Assembly (NCBI GenBank): GCA_938045585.1
Contig: CALIAU010000007.1
Location: 62,001 to 126,000 of the forward strand
Origin: an uncultured Saprospiraceae bacterium
GTDB taxonomy: Bacteria > Bacteroidota > Bacteroidia > Chitinophagales > Saprospiraceae
DNA length: 64,000 nt
Reading direction: 5' to 3'
Both the position numbers and the translations under genes were made by a program. Shown here one piece after another: positions 29,601 to 36,817 of this stretch. The notes beneath the pieces were generated by a model, which saw only the letters and a program-made list of their open reading frames with translations, was not told where the DNA came from and made no database searches. How positions within the stretch are numbered: the first letter of the stretch is position 1; each line of letters opens with the position of its first letter.

Positions 29601-29691
29601 CAATTTCTTCATAACACTGAGCTGAAGATGTGTATTGGAATGAGAAAAGTATAAGACTTAGAGATATAAGTTTGCTTAGTGTTTTATTCAT
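23602..29691 (-). CDS. 2029-residue T9SS-secreted FG-GAP/UnbV - vanadium haloperoxidase fusion
   Basis: Order of parts: signal peptide (1-24, SSAQ); first FG-GAP/VCBS propeller (about 25-430) with repeated DFNNDGFDDL / DYDLDGDVDLYVTN calcium-type loops; a first ASPIC/UnbV domain (to about 510); a run of 13 Asp; a second FG-GAP plus UnbV module (about 545-1035); a CDDGDNCTVGETYD linker; a PAP2/vanadium haloperoxidase domain (about 1075-1690); a second such linker; a jellyroll (about 1770-1940); and a T9SS type A tail (VYPNPLERGSRLVL to the end). The PAP2 signature is complete: K-x6-RP (KGWYDYIRP, about 1487), SGH in YVSGHSTYS (about 1595), and SR-x5-H-x3-D (about 1660). Expected activity: vanadate-dependent halide oxidation, or phosphatase. 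No neighbour explains the substrate. Confidence 0.88.
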   Translation of the reverse strand: MNKTLSKLISLSLILFSFQYTSSAQCYEEIAQSVGIDAIWGSFGFSGGGGISFADFNNDGFDDLTFTSTSESDINFYENNGDGTFTLLVPPLVSLTEETKTVTWIDIDNDGDKDLFASVFQGPNRMYKNDGDLNFTDVTEEMGLPLDNSTTFGANFGDYDQDGYLDLYITNYGFGMVADTNSMYKNINGEFFEDVTIETGTGNYCDPSFAGALCNTNPGRQSFASTFFDYDLDGDVDLYVTNDRSSFQNALYENNGDGTFTDVASATQSDVNIDGMNAGFGDSNGDGYFDLYVTNTGPSAHLVYDPNQNVYEESAEMIGTIFNRVGWGANFFDYDLDGDEDLYVCSQYPIFGQPNAFYVNDGTGNYTEPFALTGGLGGEDYTLSHCNVIGDIDNDGYQDIAVSGYGSTGTHKLWSSCEANESNYLKFKLVGQLSNADAYGALVEVYTPNDLQRRQKVSQNAYLAQNSDIITVGLGFESIIDSVVISWPFPNSKTVLLNSEITLNSLNIIHEDGTAPPDDDDDDDDDDDDDTDDPPSNPGAQCYTDHTSDSGITGAYGQAAWKGGGGASFVDFNEDGYDDLSFSTEAGQNVLFYTNDGDGTFTEVSPTFITNTDESKQILWIDYDNDGDKDIFLSCYEAPNRMYENDGNMVFTDVTASLGLPINDQATFGASFGDIDMDGYLDLYITNYGGASSASENNMYKNNAGNSFTDITAASGTSNGFKQSVCSSFFDYDLDGDLDLYVSNDRAVFPNALYENDGTGVFTDVSAGTNTSLNQNSYNVGVGDCDQNGFLDIYVTNSSISNHLMNENGQFSDEAQSRGTELDRFGWGGSFFDYDNDRDLDIYVSTQNTALNAFLENDGSGFYTEPLAATGGLAGTDSYSSFANIIGDIDKDGNLDIVTSNDDGTDFRVLKSCENNGNNYIGLLLEGVEANRDAYGSFVRVYKDDVVLVFQKMNATSYLGQHSDVMHIGLGGFSSIDSLVIDWPMDNSSSTFYTGNLVINAVNHIVEGSTGTPPPDCVVGSSCDDGDNCTVGETYDANCNCQGGVYMDSDSDGVCDVDDMCPFDPDPTCVIVPDFPTVDPDLNIMRKWNEILLESIRLDLARPTVHARNLFHTSVAMWDAFTVYNDPACPYLLGNTVDGYTSSFEGFTYTGDLEESLEETVSYACYRLLSHRFQSSPNADELEDAYDYLMEQLGYDINVTSLDYSTGDPAHLGNYIAEEIINFGLQDGANEQIDYGNDYYQPVNDPLIMDLPGNTTISDYNRWQPLTLETFIDQSGNVIPITTPDFLSPEWGQVSNFALEEEDVSSYFRDGFEYKVYHDPGEPPYLNLDGTGDSDIFQWGFTLVSKWSSHLSPADGVMIDISPATNGNSLPGPINFGDYDQYYLDEGGSPQAGYPVNPTTGMPYPSNMVPRGDYARVLAEFWADGPDSETPPGHWFTLLNYVSDHPELVKKYEGTGPTLEDTEWYVKSYLTMGGAMHDAAVSAWGVKGWYDYIRPVSAIRAMADLGQSSDANLPNYHPGGMPLTTGLVELVLANDPLVGANDEHLHKIKLYSWLGHDEIVDEETDQAGVGWILAENWVPYQRASFVTPPFAGYVSGHSTYSRAAAEVMTMLTGDEYFPGGVGTFLAEKDEFLVFEDGPSIDIELQWATYKDAADQSALSRIWGGIHPPFDDIPGREIGLVVGVNAFNKAKTYFLDTDADDVCDPIDMCDNFDDNLIGTACDDGDICTTGEVYDTDCGCTGGVVVDADGDGFCAAEDPDDNDACNPDDSDAACQDLCDFDEIAFADFEVDQGNWSDRATDVFWGNYPQAYSGSNCFMIRDNNDFISAMSSHHDNYLAYDEVQISFTFITEGFDAAGESFSLQFSNDGGMTFTNIKTWEYIVDFDNGVRQFPSEIVSGIPFGTTSTFRIMCQGSDDTDEVFVDDVLIEGCVDSDSSMEGAINTVALRSVQSLSVYPNPLERGSRLVLENPTASRIHSVNILNAQGKLVRSFTPNTESSKLEFDTQDLGVGVYVLNVEMNNVIERYKFIIIH
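28102..28140 (-). repeat. Trinucleotide run encoding 13 Asp
   Basis: Thirteen GAT/GAC codons in a row within the gene at 23602-29691, at the junction of the first UnbV domain and the second FG-GAP module. A flexible acidic linker, and a likely site of replication slippage in units of one codon. Confidence 0.9.
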
Positions 29692-30005
29692 CGGGTATCA
29701 ATTCATAGTTCAATAAGTAAATATAGCAAATAGACCAAAACGAATTTGTTTTTAGAATGCCTATTTTTCTCAAAAATTCATAAAAACAAATACATAACTA
29801 GCTGATTATCTATCTCTTTTGAGTTTCTAGTTTTTGTTTTTCTACAACATTAACATAACATCTTGCTATCATCCAATACCGTTAATCCCACAATTACACA
29901 TCCTCGAAAACAAGCTACGCATCCTCAAAGAGCGTGTTTTATGGACTTTTCAGGAAGATATTTGAATTGTAAACAATGATTATTCACACACAAAAAAATA
30001 AAACC
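29692..30005. promoter_or_regulatory. Divergent intergenic region, no gene seen
   Basis: 314 bp, very AT-rich, between the haloperoxidase-fusion gene (-) and the SH3 protein gene (+); both promoters should lie here. I see no full TTG-N(17-23)-TAnnTTTG promoter. Partial -7-like elements are TATATTTA on the minus strand about 25 bp before 29691, and GATATTTG on the plus strand near 29960. CATCCTC occurs twice near 29900-29925. No hairpin or ORF of note. Confidence 0.5.
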
Positions 30006-30734
30006 ATGAAAAAAATAGCAATGTTAATGTTCTTCAGCTGTATGATGATTTCTATCGCTCAAGGAACAAATATTGAAGTCGGAAACTTTCTAAATGTAAG
30101 TGCAGAAAGTGGGCTAAAAATGAGATCAGCTCCTGGAATGGATGGGAGATTGTTACAGGTAATTCCTTTTGGAGAAACTGTAAAAGTCGTAAGTACTAAC
30201 TCTGAAATCAATGAACAAATAGAATGGGTAGAAGGCAATTGGATCGAAGTAGAATATGAAGGAGTTTCAGGCTATGTCTTTGACGGCTTTTTAAACAAAT
30301 TGGCAACGCCAAGCTATGACTTTGAGTTCACAGTAGATGATTTAGATCTTATCTATCCACTCATGGCTTGGACGGAATATAGATACACGGATACCAAAGC
30401 ACCGGATACTATTTTCCAAGGCACTGTCACAAAGTTAATCCAGCCAATGACCGAAGGAACCGTGCTTAAAAAATTTGATGATCCGTATCTATTTAAAGTA
30501 GAGGTAGAGCTGGAAGATATTCGCATCATGGACGCTTACCAACTATTGCATAGCATGTGTAGCCAGAAGTATGAAAAGCAAAGCTATAAGAACAACAGCA
30601 TCTTTATCAATGACAATTATGGCCAAGTAGAACGCATTCAAGTAAATATCGACCACCCTGTCGAAATTAAAAAACTAAAAAACGGTAAGGTTAGAATCAC
30701 CGTAAAGTCATACAACCAAGGTTGTAGTTTATAA
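30006..30734 (+). CDS. Secreted SH3-domain protein
   Basis: 242 residues from the ATG at 30006, which begins a clean signal peptide (MKKIAMLMFFSCMMISIAQG); an in-frame ATG 10 codons upstream adds only a polar stretch. Residues about 30-100 form a bacterial SH3 (SH3b) domain: SGLKMRSAPGMDGRLLQVIPFG and WVEGNWIEVEYEGVSGYVFDGFL. The remaining 140 residues are a charged alpha/beta region I do not recognise. SH3b domains usually bind cell-wall peptides or other proteins. Ends before a good terminator. Confidence 0.78.
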   Translation: MKKIAMLMFFSCMMISIAQGTNIEVGNFLNVSAESGLKMRSAPGMDGRLLQVIPFGETVKVVSTNSEINEQIEWVEGNWIEVEYEGVSGYVFDGFLNKLATPSYDFEFTVDDLDLIYPLMAWTEYRYTDTKAPDTIFQGTVTKLIQPMTEGTVLKKFDDPYLFKVEVELEDIRIMDAYQLLHSMCSQKYEKQSYKNNSIFINDNYGQVERIQVNIDHPVEIKKLKNGKVRITVKSYNQGCSL

Positions 30735-30766
30735 GCGGAAGTTCATGGGTAATACGTTCCGAATGC

Positions 30767-30800
30767 AAAGGGGTGCTCTAAAAAAGGGTGCCCCTTTTTT
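30767..30800 (+). terminator. Intrinsic terminator of the SH3 gene
   Basis: AAAGGGG pairs with CCCCTTT, extended inward by G-T and C-G pairs, and ends in six T. It begins 33 bp past the stop codon. Confidence 0.75.
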
Positions 30801-30840
30801 GATGGTTTCTGCCCTGCGGGCTGGTATCGTGGTATCACTG

Positions 30841-30866
30841 CTGTCTGCGTTCCTTGGAAACGCAGG
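30841..30866. repeat. Hairpin fragment sharing TCTGCGTTCCTTGG with the repeat family
   Basis: CTGCGTT (30845-30851) pairs with AACGCAG (30859-30865) around CCTTGGA. The GCGTTCCTTGG loop recurs at 1652-1662 and inside 42983-43151, where the stems have different sequences. A tandem TTTACGGTTTACGG follows. Confidence 0.5.
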
Positions 30867-30951
30867 TTTACGGTTTACGGAGGCGAACTGCTAATATTTT
30901 AGATAAATATATAATCTCCTGATTTATCCTATGATCCAGTATATCCTGATC

Positions 30952-31686
30952 CTACTTGTTCAGCAAGGCATCCATTACTTCACTTTTCTTACGGACAGAA
31001 ACAGGAACTCTGTCCCCGTTCTTTAGCAAAAGATAACCGCCTTCTGTTTTTATATAGGATTGGATTTTGGTTTTGTTTACTAAATGCGATTGATGTGGTC
31101 GCATGAAAATAGTTCCTGGCAGTGTTTTTTCAAATTCTTTGAGTGTTTTTGTCACTAGAATTTTCGAGCCATCGGAAAGAAAAAATCGTGTGTAATTATC
31201 CATTGCTTCACAGCGCTGAATTTCATCAAATTCTAATACTCGTATTTCGTTTTGTGTATTTAAAGCGATTCTATGCGCATCGTTCTCACTTAAATTCGAC
31301 TTTATAATATCCACCTGATCTGATGAAATCCCATTTGACTCTTTAATTTTAGCAATTGCTTTTCCTAATAATTCTGTGTCTACTGGTTTGAGAAGGTAGT
31401 CCGCTGCTGAGTACTGAAAAGCACGAATAGCATAATCTTCTGAGGCTGTTGTAAAAATAACATGGAAGTTTTTCTCCTGCACAAGATCCAATAAATCAAA
31501 GCCATCACCATCATCCATATTTATATCAAGAAACAATATCTCAGGATCAAGTGTCTTCAAAAGTTTCGCGCCGGATACCACGCCATCAGCAGTACCTATA
31601 AGCTCTATCTCAGGAAAATTATCCTCCAAGTCCTGTTGTAGATTTGCAATTGCCAAGGGCATATCGTCGATGATAACAGCCTTCAT
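30952..31686 (-). CDS. LytTR-family response regulator (orphan)
   Basis: 244 residues from the ATG at 31686, which begins the receiver strand MKAVIIDDMP; the open frame continues 22 codons upstream without homology. Receiver domain 1-120: D7-D8, phosphoacceptor D54 in LFLDINMDDGDGF, and the K of YLLKPVD. LytTR DNA-binding domain about 140-244: RCEAMDNYTRFFLSDG, KTLKEFEKTLPG, MRPHQSHLVNKTKI. The usual partner, a LytS/YehU-type histidine kinase, is not encoded nearby. Confidence 0.92.
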   Translation of the reverse strand: MKAVIIDDMPLAIANLQQDLEDNFPEIELIGTADGVVSGAKLLKTLDPEILFLDINMDDGDGFDLLDLVQEKNFHVIFTTASEDYAIRAFQYSAADYLLKPVDTELLGKAIAKIKESNGISSDQVDIIKSNLSENDAHRIALNTQNEIRVLEFDEIQRCEAMDNYTRFFLSDGSKILVTKTLKEFEKTLPGTIFMRPHQSHLVNKTKIQSYIKTEGGYLLLKNGDRVPVSVRKKSEVMDALLNK

Positions 31687-31874
31687 ATTGTTTCTTATAA
31701 TTTTCATCAAATATAGAGAAAATTGGTGGTAGACGTTTTGCCTAAAATTCAATAGGTCTTAACGTCTGTCTTCTATTGAATATGCATTTTATACGATTTG
31801 TTAATAGAATTCAAATGCTAGTTTACATCTAAGCAAACACTTCAATTTATTTTACTTTAATAGAAATTGAAAAA

Positions 31875-32396
31875 ATGAAAGTATCCTGCTTTTTTCTTGC
31901 TCTCTTTTTCTTGATTGCTTGTGGAACAAAGGAATCACAAGAAATGCACAAGTATGGATGGTCACTCGTATATAAACATAATGAACAAGATGAAGAAATC
32001 TACGGATCTAAGGAAAAAGTAATTGAGGCTGTTAGAAATGGACTATCCATTAAAGTAGGCTATGGTATGCGACGAAATGAACATAGATCTATTGAACATC
32101 TAGCAGAAGCTCAATTTCTTACCATACTGAATATAAAGGATACTACGGAGGTCTTTGCTCAAATTTCTCCTATTATGCGACAGGGTCCATTTAGACTAAA
32201 AGACACAGTGGGAATTAAGCTCGTTCCAGGGTATAAATGGCTAACCGCAATTGGCACTAATGGCATGTGCAGTAATGTCATGGTTAACACGTTTCAAGAT
32301 TCTATCAATGGCAGTAATGAAAATCGCAGAGCTGCACAATGGTTTGTTCAATATCCTCCCAATTTTTCACCTAAAAACGAATCGCTTGCCTTTTAA
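31875..32396 (+). CDS. Putative lipoprotein, unknown function
   Basis: 173 residues. The N-terminus MKVSCFFLALFFLIACGTKE carries a lipobox (LIAC, Cys 16). The rest contains KEKVIEAVRNGLSIKVGYG and DTVGIKLVPGYKWLTAIGTNGMC, a small alpha/beta protein I cannot place. It is divergent from the LytTR regulator gene (about 190 bp between starts), so regulation by it is possible but unproven. Confidence 0.65.
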   Translation: MKVSCFFLALFFLIACGTKESQEMHKYGWSLVYKHNEQDEEIYGSKEKVIEAVRNGLSIKVGYGMRRNEHRSIEHLAEAQFLTILNIKDTTEVFAQISPIMRQGPFRLKDTVGIKLVPGYKWLTAIGTNGMCSNVMVNTFQDSINGSNENRRAAQWFVQYPPNFSPKNESLAF

Positions 32397-32438
32397 ATCA
32401 GATCAGTATAACTAACACCTCTCCAAAGCTGGTTCGAT

Positions 32439-32963
32439 TTACTTCTTCATCGATTCATTCTTAAGCTCCTTAAAGAACGTCATATTTTGCAAGTCCTTAA
32501 GATTCAAGTCTGTTTTGATCTTTATCATTCCAATATGCTCCTCTTCAAAGACACTCATAAAAATATTCTTTATGACATCTTCCGAATTCATCTCAGCCCA
32601 AAGGTCCACATTGGATTTCCCATCCCTTATTTGAATCAAACTATCATATTTTTTATCGCGCATCACAGTACTTAATTCTGAATTGTTAATTGCAAAACTA
32701 GAGGGTGCCTTCTCTGTATACACGACACGTAACTTCTTAATGTGTTGCAATAGCTCTTTTACCGCAGCGCTTTCCTTTTGATCCATATCCTTACTTGCAA
32801 GATTACCTCCTACGCGTAAGAACCAACCTGGGAGCGTAAAAGCATAACCGTTCCCCTTATCACGTACATGGCTGATAAAATCATCTGGAGATGATAATTG
32901 AGCTGTAGCTGGTATACTAAATGAAATAAGGAACAGGAAAGATAGAAAGTTGATGTAACGCAT
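32439..32963 (-). CDS. DUF4252 secreted protein
   Basis: 174 residues with a signal peptide (to about 21, PATAQ). The body resembles DUF4252: FISHVRDKGNGYAFTLPG, a LLQHIKKLRVVYTE strand-helix, then IQIRDGKSNVDLWAEMN (the family's 'uvR.....v..f..l.....e..-v.i.' core) and a Leu/Asp-rich end. The family is almost limited to Bacteroidota; its function is unknown. It is divergent from uvrD. Confidence 0.75.
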   Translation of the reverse strand: MRYINFLSFLFLISFSIPATAQLSSPDDFISHVRDKGNGYAFTLPGWFLRVGGNLASKDMDQKESAAVKELLQHIKKLRVVYTEKAPSSFAINNSELSTVMRDKKYDSLIQIRDGKSNVDLWAEMNSEDVIKNIFMSVFEEEHIGMIKIKTDLNLKDLQNMTFFKELKNESMKK

Positions 32964-33006
32964 GATGTGGTAGTTTTGTAAGAGTTTGACGCAAATAGCA
33001 ATTGTT

Positions 33007-33037
33007 TTGTTACAGGATGCCTTTAAAAGTATGTTTT
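33007..33037 (+). promoter_or_regulatory. Candidate Bacteroidota promoter for uvrD
   Basis: TTG (33007-33009), a 20-bp spacer, then TATGTTTT (33030-33037), one mismatch from TAnnTTTG. The predicted start site is about 25 bp before the uvrD ATG at 33070. Confidence 0.4.
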
Positions 33038-33069
33038 TTATTAATATTTGCTGACATTTGCCCTTCGCT

Positions 33070-35337
33070 ATGAAAGAAGTCGGTTTCAGTTATTTAGATG
33101 AACTCAATGAGGTCCAAAGACAGGCAGTCACTGCCCTTGACGGTCCCGTAATGGTAATTGCAGGACCTGGTTCTGGTAAGACACGTGTATTAACTTACAG
33201 AATCGCGCACCTCCTGAATCACCAGGTACCACCTTATCAAATTCTTGCCCTCACCTTTACAAATAAGGCTGCAAGAGAACTCAAGGCTAGAATTGAGAAT
33301 ACCGCAGGAATGAATGCAAATAAAATATGGGCAGGTACCTTTCACTCCCTCTTTGCAAGAATCTTACGCGTAGAAGCACACCGACTTGGTTATCCCAATG
33401 ATTTTACCATTTATGATACAGATGATAGCAAAAGTCTAATTAATGAGATCATCAAAACCATGGGGCTTGACAAGAAAGCATATAACACAAATGCAGTGCG
33501 TGCTCGGATCTCAAGTGCAAAAAGCAATCTAATTACGCCCAAAATGTATGCCGTCAATGAAGACATGCAATCCTACGATCGCATGAATAGACGGCCTATG
33601 CTTTATAAGATTTATGAGGCCTATACAAAAAAGTGCAAGCGCGCTGGAGCTATGGATTTTGATGATTTACTTTTACAAATGTTTAGACTGCTTTATCAAA
33701 ATCCTGACAATATTCGTGTAAAGTACCAACAACAGTTTAGGTACATATTGGTTGATGAGTTTCAGGATACAAACTTTTTGCAGTACGAAATTATAAAGCT
33801 GCTCTTAATGTATGATAATGCACCGCACAACATCTGTATCGTAGGAGATGATGCGCAGAGCATTTATTCCTTCCGTGGAGCAACTATAGAAAACATACTT
33901 AAGTTTACCCACGATTTTCCCAAAACACAAACCTTTAAACTCGAACAAAATTATAGATCCACAGAACATATCGTCGCTGCAGCTAACGAAGTCATCAACT
34001 ACAACAAAAAACAAATTCAGAAAAAAATCTGGACAGAGAAAGATGGTGGCTCACGCATAAAAATAATAAAAGCGATGACAGACAATGAAGAGGGTCGTCG
34101 CGTTGCAGATACAATTATAGAGCAGAAAAATAGATTTCATTTATCAAGTAATGAGATTGCAATTTTATACAGAACAAATGCGCAATCAAGAGTCTTTGAG
34201 GAACACCTGCGCAGGTTTAATATACCCTATAAGATTTATGGTGGGCTTTCCTTTTATAGCCGTAAAGAAATTAAAGATGTTATAGCATACATGCGCCTTG
34301 CTGTTAATGAAAAAGACGACGAAGCATTAAAGCGGGTAATCAACTATCCACGCAGAGGTATCGGTCCTACTACGATTGAAAAGATTCGCGTACTTGCAGA
34401 TGATAACGACCTGAGCATGTGGGAGTGTCTTAGCCAAATTAAATTTTCAGCACGTGCAGCTAACAGCATTGGCAAATTTGTACAGCTTGTAAAAACAACA
34501 CAGGAAAAATCAAAAACAGAATCTGCCTACGCTGTTGCTGTATACATCGCAAAAAATTCCGGAATCACTGCTCAGTTTAAAGCGGAGGGAACAATAGAGG
34601 CGCAGGGTCGGCTAGAAAATATAAATGCTCTCTTAGATGGTGTACAAGAATGGGTAGAAGATGATGTCTTAGAAGAGGGGGAAGAAGCAACTGTGAAAAA
34701 AGGCTTGGCAGAATTTTTACAGACTATTTCTCTAATGACCGATCAAGATGATTCTGAAAAAGAACAAACAGAGGCAGTCACCCTAATGTCTGTACATGCA
34801 GCAAAGGGTCTTGAATACAAATCTGTTTTCGTGGTGGGTCTAGAAGAAAATTTATTTCCTTCTTATATGTCTTTATCTTCTCCAGACCAACTCGATGAAG
34901 AGCGTAGGTTGTTCTACGTTGCAATTACTAGAGCTGAGCAATATCTAACCCTTACCCACTCAAATAGTAGATATCAGTTTGGACAGATGCGCTTTAATGA
35001 CCCAAGTAGGTTCCTGGAAGAAATTCCCGACGATCATGTGGAGGCAAGCATAAGTAGGCATAGAGAAAAAGATATTATTGGAACGCCTAAGAAATTGCAA
35101 GGCTTATTTAAACCTCTTGCCAAAGCCAATGCACTAGCTATGGATCCTAAGGACTTTAAGCCGAGCCCTATGAAAGATCTTAAAGAGGGGATGCGCATCA
35201 TGCATCTTAAGTTTGGAGAGGGAAAAGTGAAGCATATTGACGAGAGTAAGGTGGCAACCATTTATTTTGATAACTTGGTAGAAAACCAAGAAAAACGCAT
35301 AATGCTGAAATATGCTAAAATTCAAATTCTCGAATAA
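33070..35337 (+). CDS. UvrD/PcrA-type ATP-dependent 3'-5' DNA helicase
   Basis: 755 residues from the ATG at 33070; an in-frame TTG four codons upstream is a less likely start. All SF1A motifs are present: Q-motif (LNEVQRQAV), Walker A AGPGSGKTR (31-39), Ia (LTFTNKAARELKAR), II VDEFQDTN, III GDDAQSIYSFRGA, IV QNYRST, V TLMSVHAAKGLEY, VI FYVAITRAEQ. The C-terminal 60 residues (MRIMHLKFGEGKVKHID...) form the PcrA/UvrD RNA-polymerase-binding Tudor-like domain. Roles: nucleotide excision and mismatch repair, and removing RecA from DNA. Not part of an operon with repair genes here. Confidence 0.95.
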   Translation: MKEVGFSYLDELNEVQRQAVTALDGPVMVIAGPGSGKTRVLTYRIAHLLNHQVPPYQILALTFTNKAARELKARIENTAGMNANKIWAGTFHSLFARILRVEAHRLGYPNDFTIYDTDDSKSLINEIIKTMGLDKKAYNTNAVRARISSAKSNLITPKMYAVNEDMQSYDRMNRRPMLYKIYEAYTKKCKRAGAMDFDDLLLQMFRLLYQNPDNIRVKYQQQFRYILVDEFQDTNFLQYEIIKLLLMYDNAPHNICIVGDDAQSIYSFRGATIENILKFTHDFPKTQTFKLEQNYRSTEHIVAAANEVINYNKKQIQKKIWTEKDGGSRIKIIKAMTDNEEGRRVADTIIEQKNRFHLSSNEIAILYRTNAQSRVFEEHLRRFNIPYKIYGGLSFYSRKEIKDVIAYMRLAVNEKDDEALKRVINYPRRGIGPTTIEKIRVLADDNDLSMWECLSQIKFSARAANSIGKFVQLVKTTQEKSKTESAYAVAVYIAKNSGITAQFKAEGTIEAQGRLENINALLDGVQEWVEDDVLEEGEEATVKKGLAEFLQTISLMTDQDDSEKEQTEAVTLMSVHAAKGLEYKSVFVVGLEENLFPSYMSLSSPDQLDEERRLFYVAITRAEQYLTLTHSNSRYQFGQMRFNDPSRFLEEIPDDHVEASISRHREKDIIGTPKKLQGLFKPLAKANALAMDPKDFKPSPMKDLKEGMRIMHLKFGEGKVKHIDESKVATIYFDNLVENQEKRIMLKYAKIQILE

Positions 35338-35403
35338 GATATATCTAGGAGTGTATTTTTTCATATCCCATAGTAAATTGTGCTAATACGATCAAGAAAT
35401 AAA

Positions 35404-36345
35404 ATGCAAAAAAGAATTCTTGGAAAATATACACAAGGAAAACCAGGTCCCCTACTCATAGCTCTTGGAGCTATGCACGGAAATGAACCAGCAGGTGTAC
35501 TTGCAATACAAGAATTATTAGATCTCCTTGAAAAGGAACCTCTTAGTAATCCTAATTTTAATTTTAATGGCTGCTTTATGGGTTTGATTGGAAATCTAAA
35601 AGCGTACGAACTAGGAAAGCGGTTTATCGAAAAAGATATTAATAGACAGTGGACAGAAAAAACCATCGCAGATATTGAGGCAAAATCGAGGGATGCATTA
35701 ATTTCGGAAGAGTTAGAAATGCAAGGAATATTAGAGGTAATAAAACAAGAATTAGCAAACAAGAATTACACACGCTGTGTTATTTTGGATCTACACACAA
35801 CCTCCTCAGACGGTGGTATTTTTACTATTCCTTCAGAATATCCAGACAGTCTTAAAATATCTCTCGAACTACATGCTCCTGTTATAAAGGGCATGCTTTC
35901 TGGACTAAAAGGAACCACTCTTCACTATTTTACAAATGGAGTCTTACCCATTGACACAACAGCTGTAACCTTCGAGTCCGGTCAACACTTGGATACACAT
36001 TCTCCTAAACGAGCTATCGCAGCAATCATTAATTGTATGCGAACCATTGCCTGTGTGGATGGGGCGGATGTGGAAAACAAACACGACGAACTGCTTATCA
36101 CTTACTCCAAAGATCTACCGCGTTGCTCTGAATTAGTTTATGTGCACCGCATAGAAGATGGAGATAATTTTTCAATGCTTCCTAACTACAAAAATTTTCA
36201 AATTATCAAGAAAGGTGAACACTTGGCAACAGATAAGAGTGGACCTATTTATTCTAAATATGATGGACGTATTCTGATGCCTCTTTACCAAAAACAAGGA
36301 GAAGACGGCTTCTTTATTGTAAAAGAAACGGATCTGGAAATATGA
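35404..36345 (+). CDS. Succinylglutamate desuccinylase/aspartoacylase-family deacylase
   Basis: 313 residues from the ATG at 35404; a GTG eight codons upstream is possible. It is an M14-related zinc amidohydrolase: H25 and E28 in GAMHGNEPAG, R81 in KDINRQW, H131 in ILDLHTTSS, and the general-base Glu in AVTFESGQH. The last 80 residues form the C-terminal barrel (GEHLATDKSGPIYSKYDGRILMPLY). Likely reaction: hydrolysis of an N-acylated amino acid; the acyl group is unknown. The stop codon overlaps the next gene's ATG (ATGA). Confidence 0.85.
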   Translation: MQKRILGKYTQGKPGPLLIALGAMHGNEPAGVLAIQELLDLLEKEPLSNPNFNFNGCFMGLIGNLKAYELGKRFIEKDINRQWTEKTIADIEAKSRDALISEELEMQGILEVIKQELANKNYTRCVILDLHTTSSDGGIFTIPSEYPDSLKISLELHAPVIKGMLSGLKGTTLHYFTNGVLPIDTTAVTFESGQHLDTHSPKRAIAAIINCMRTIACVDGADVENKHDELLITYSKDLPRCSELVYVHRIEDGDNFSMLPNYKNFQIIKKGEHLATDKSGPIYSKYDGRILMPLYQKQGEDGFFIVKETDLEI

Positions 36346-36815
36346 AAAAAATAGAAGAAATACAGATTCAAAACATTTTAGAAACAATTGGTCAAAACAA
36401 TCAAGAGTCCGCAGCACTCATGGCCAAAGTCTATGAACGCTATGCCGTTATTTTTAACTATCTAGAAACCTCTTACGCTTCTGTGTTTGATGCGGAAGAG
36501 GCACAATATTTAGAGTTTGCAAATTTTGTTATCCTCGCCGCTTGCAATCAAGCCGATAATGATGCCATTGACCTAAATGATCTTATCGCTAGTGATGAAG
36601 AAATTCTTGCACTCATAGAAAAGGACAAAAACTTTAATTTAGAACAGCATCTAAATAATGAGTACGACGATGTTATACAACAGGATCTCTTAGAGTTTGT
36701 CATAGAGTATATCTATGAGGAAGAAACAGAAATTAGTACGCTGAGCAAAGATCTAATGGCCAGTTTTCTCTTCGGACTTATTCAAGCCATAGAACTTGGA
36801 GAAGGAGAAGATTAG
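36342..36815 (+). CDS. Unknown acidic helical protein coupled to the deacylase
   Basis: 157 residues, strongly acidic (many Glu and Asp, for example DEEILALIEKDKNFNLEQHL and EYIYEEETEIS), without Cys clusters, signal peptide or membrane segment; probably all-helical and cytoplasmic. No family recognised. Its ATG overlaps the deacylase stop codon, so the two are translated together. The stop codon lies 2 bp from that of the convergent HD-PycTM gene. Confidence 0.7.
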   Translation: MKKIEEIQIQNILETIGQNNQESAALMAKVYERYAVIFNYLETSYASVFDAEEAQYLEFANFVILAACNQADNDAIDLNDLIASDEEILALIEKDKNFNLEQHLNNEYDDVIQQDLLEFVIEYIYEEETEISTLSKDLMASFLFGLIQAIELGEGED

Positions 36816-36817
36816 TT

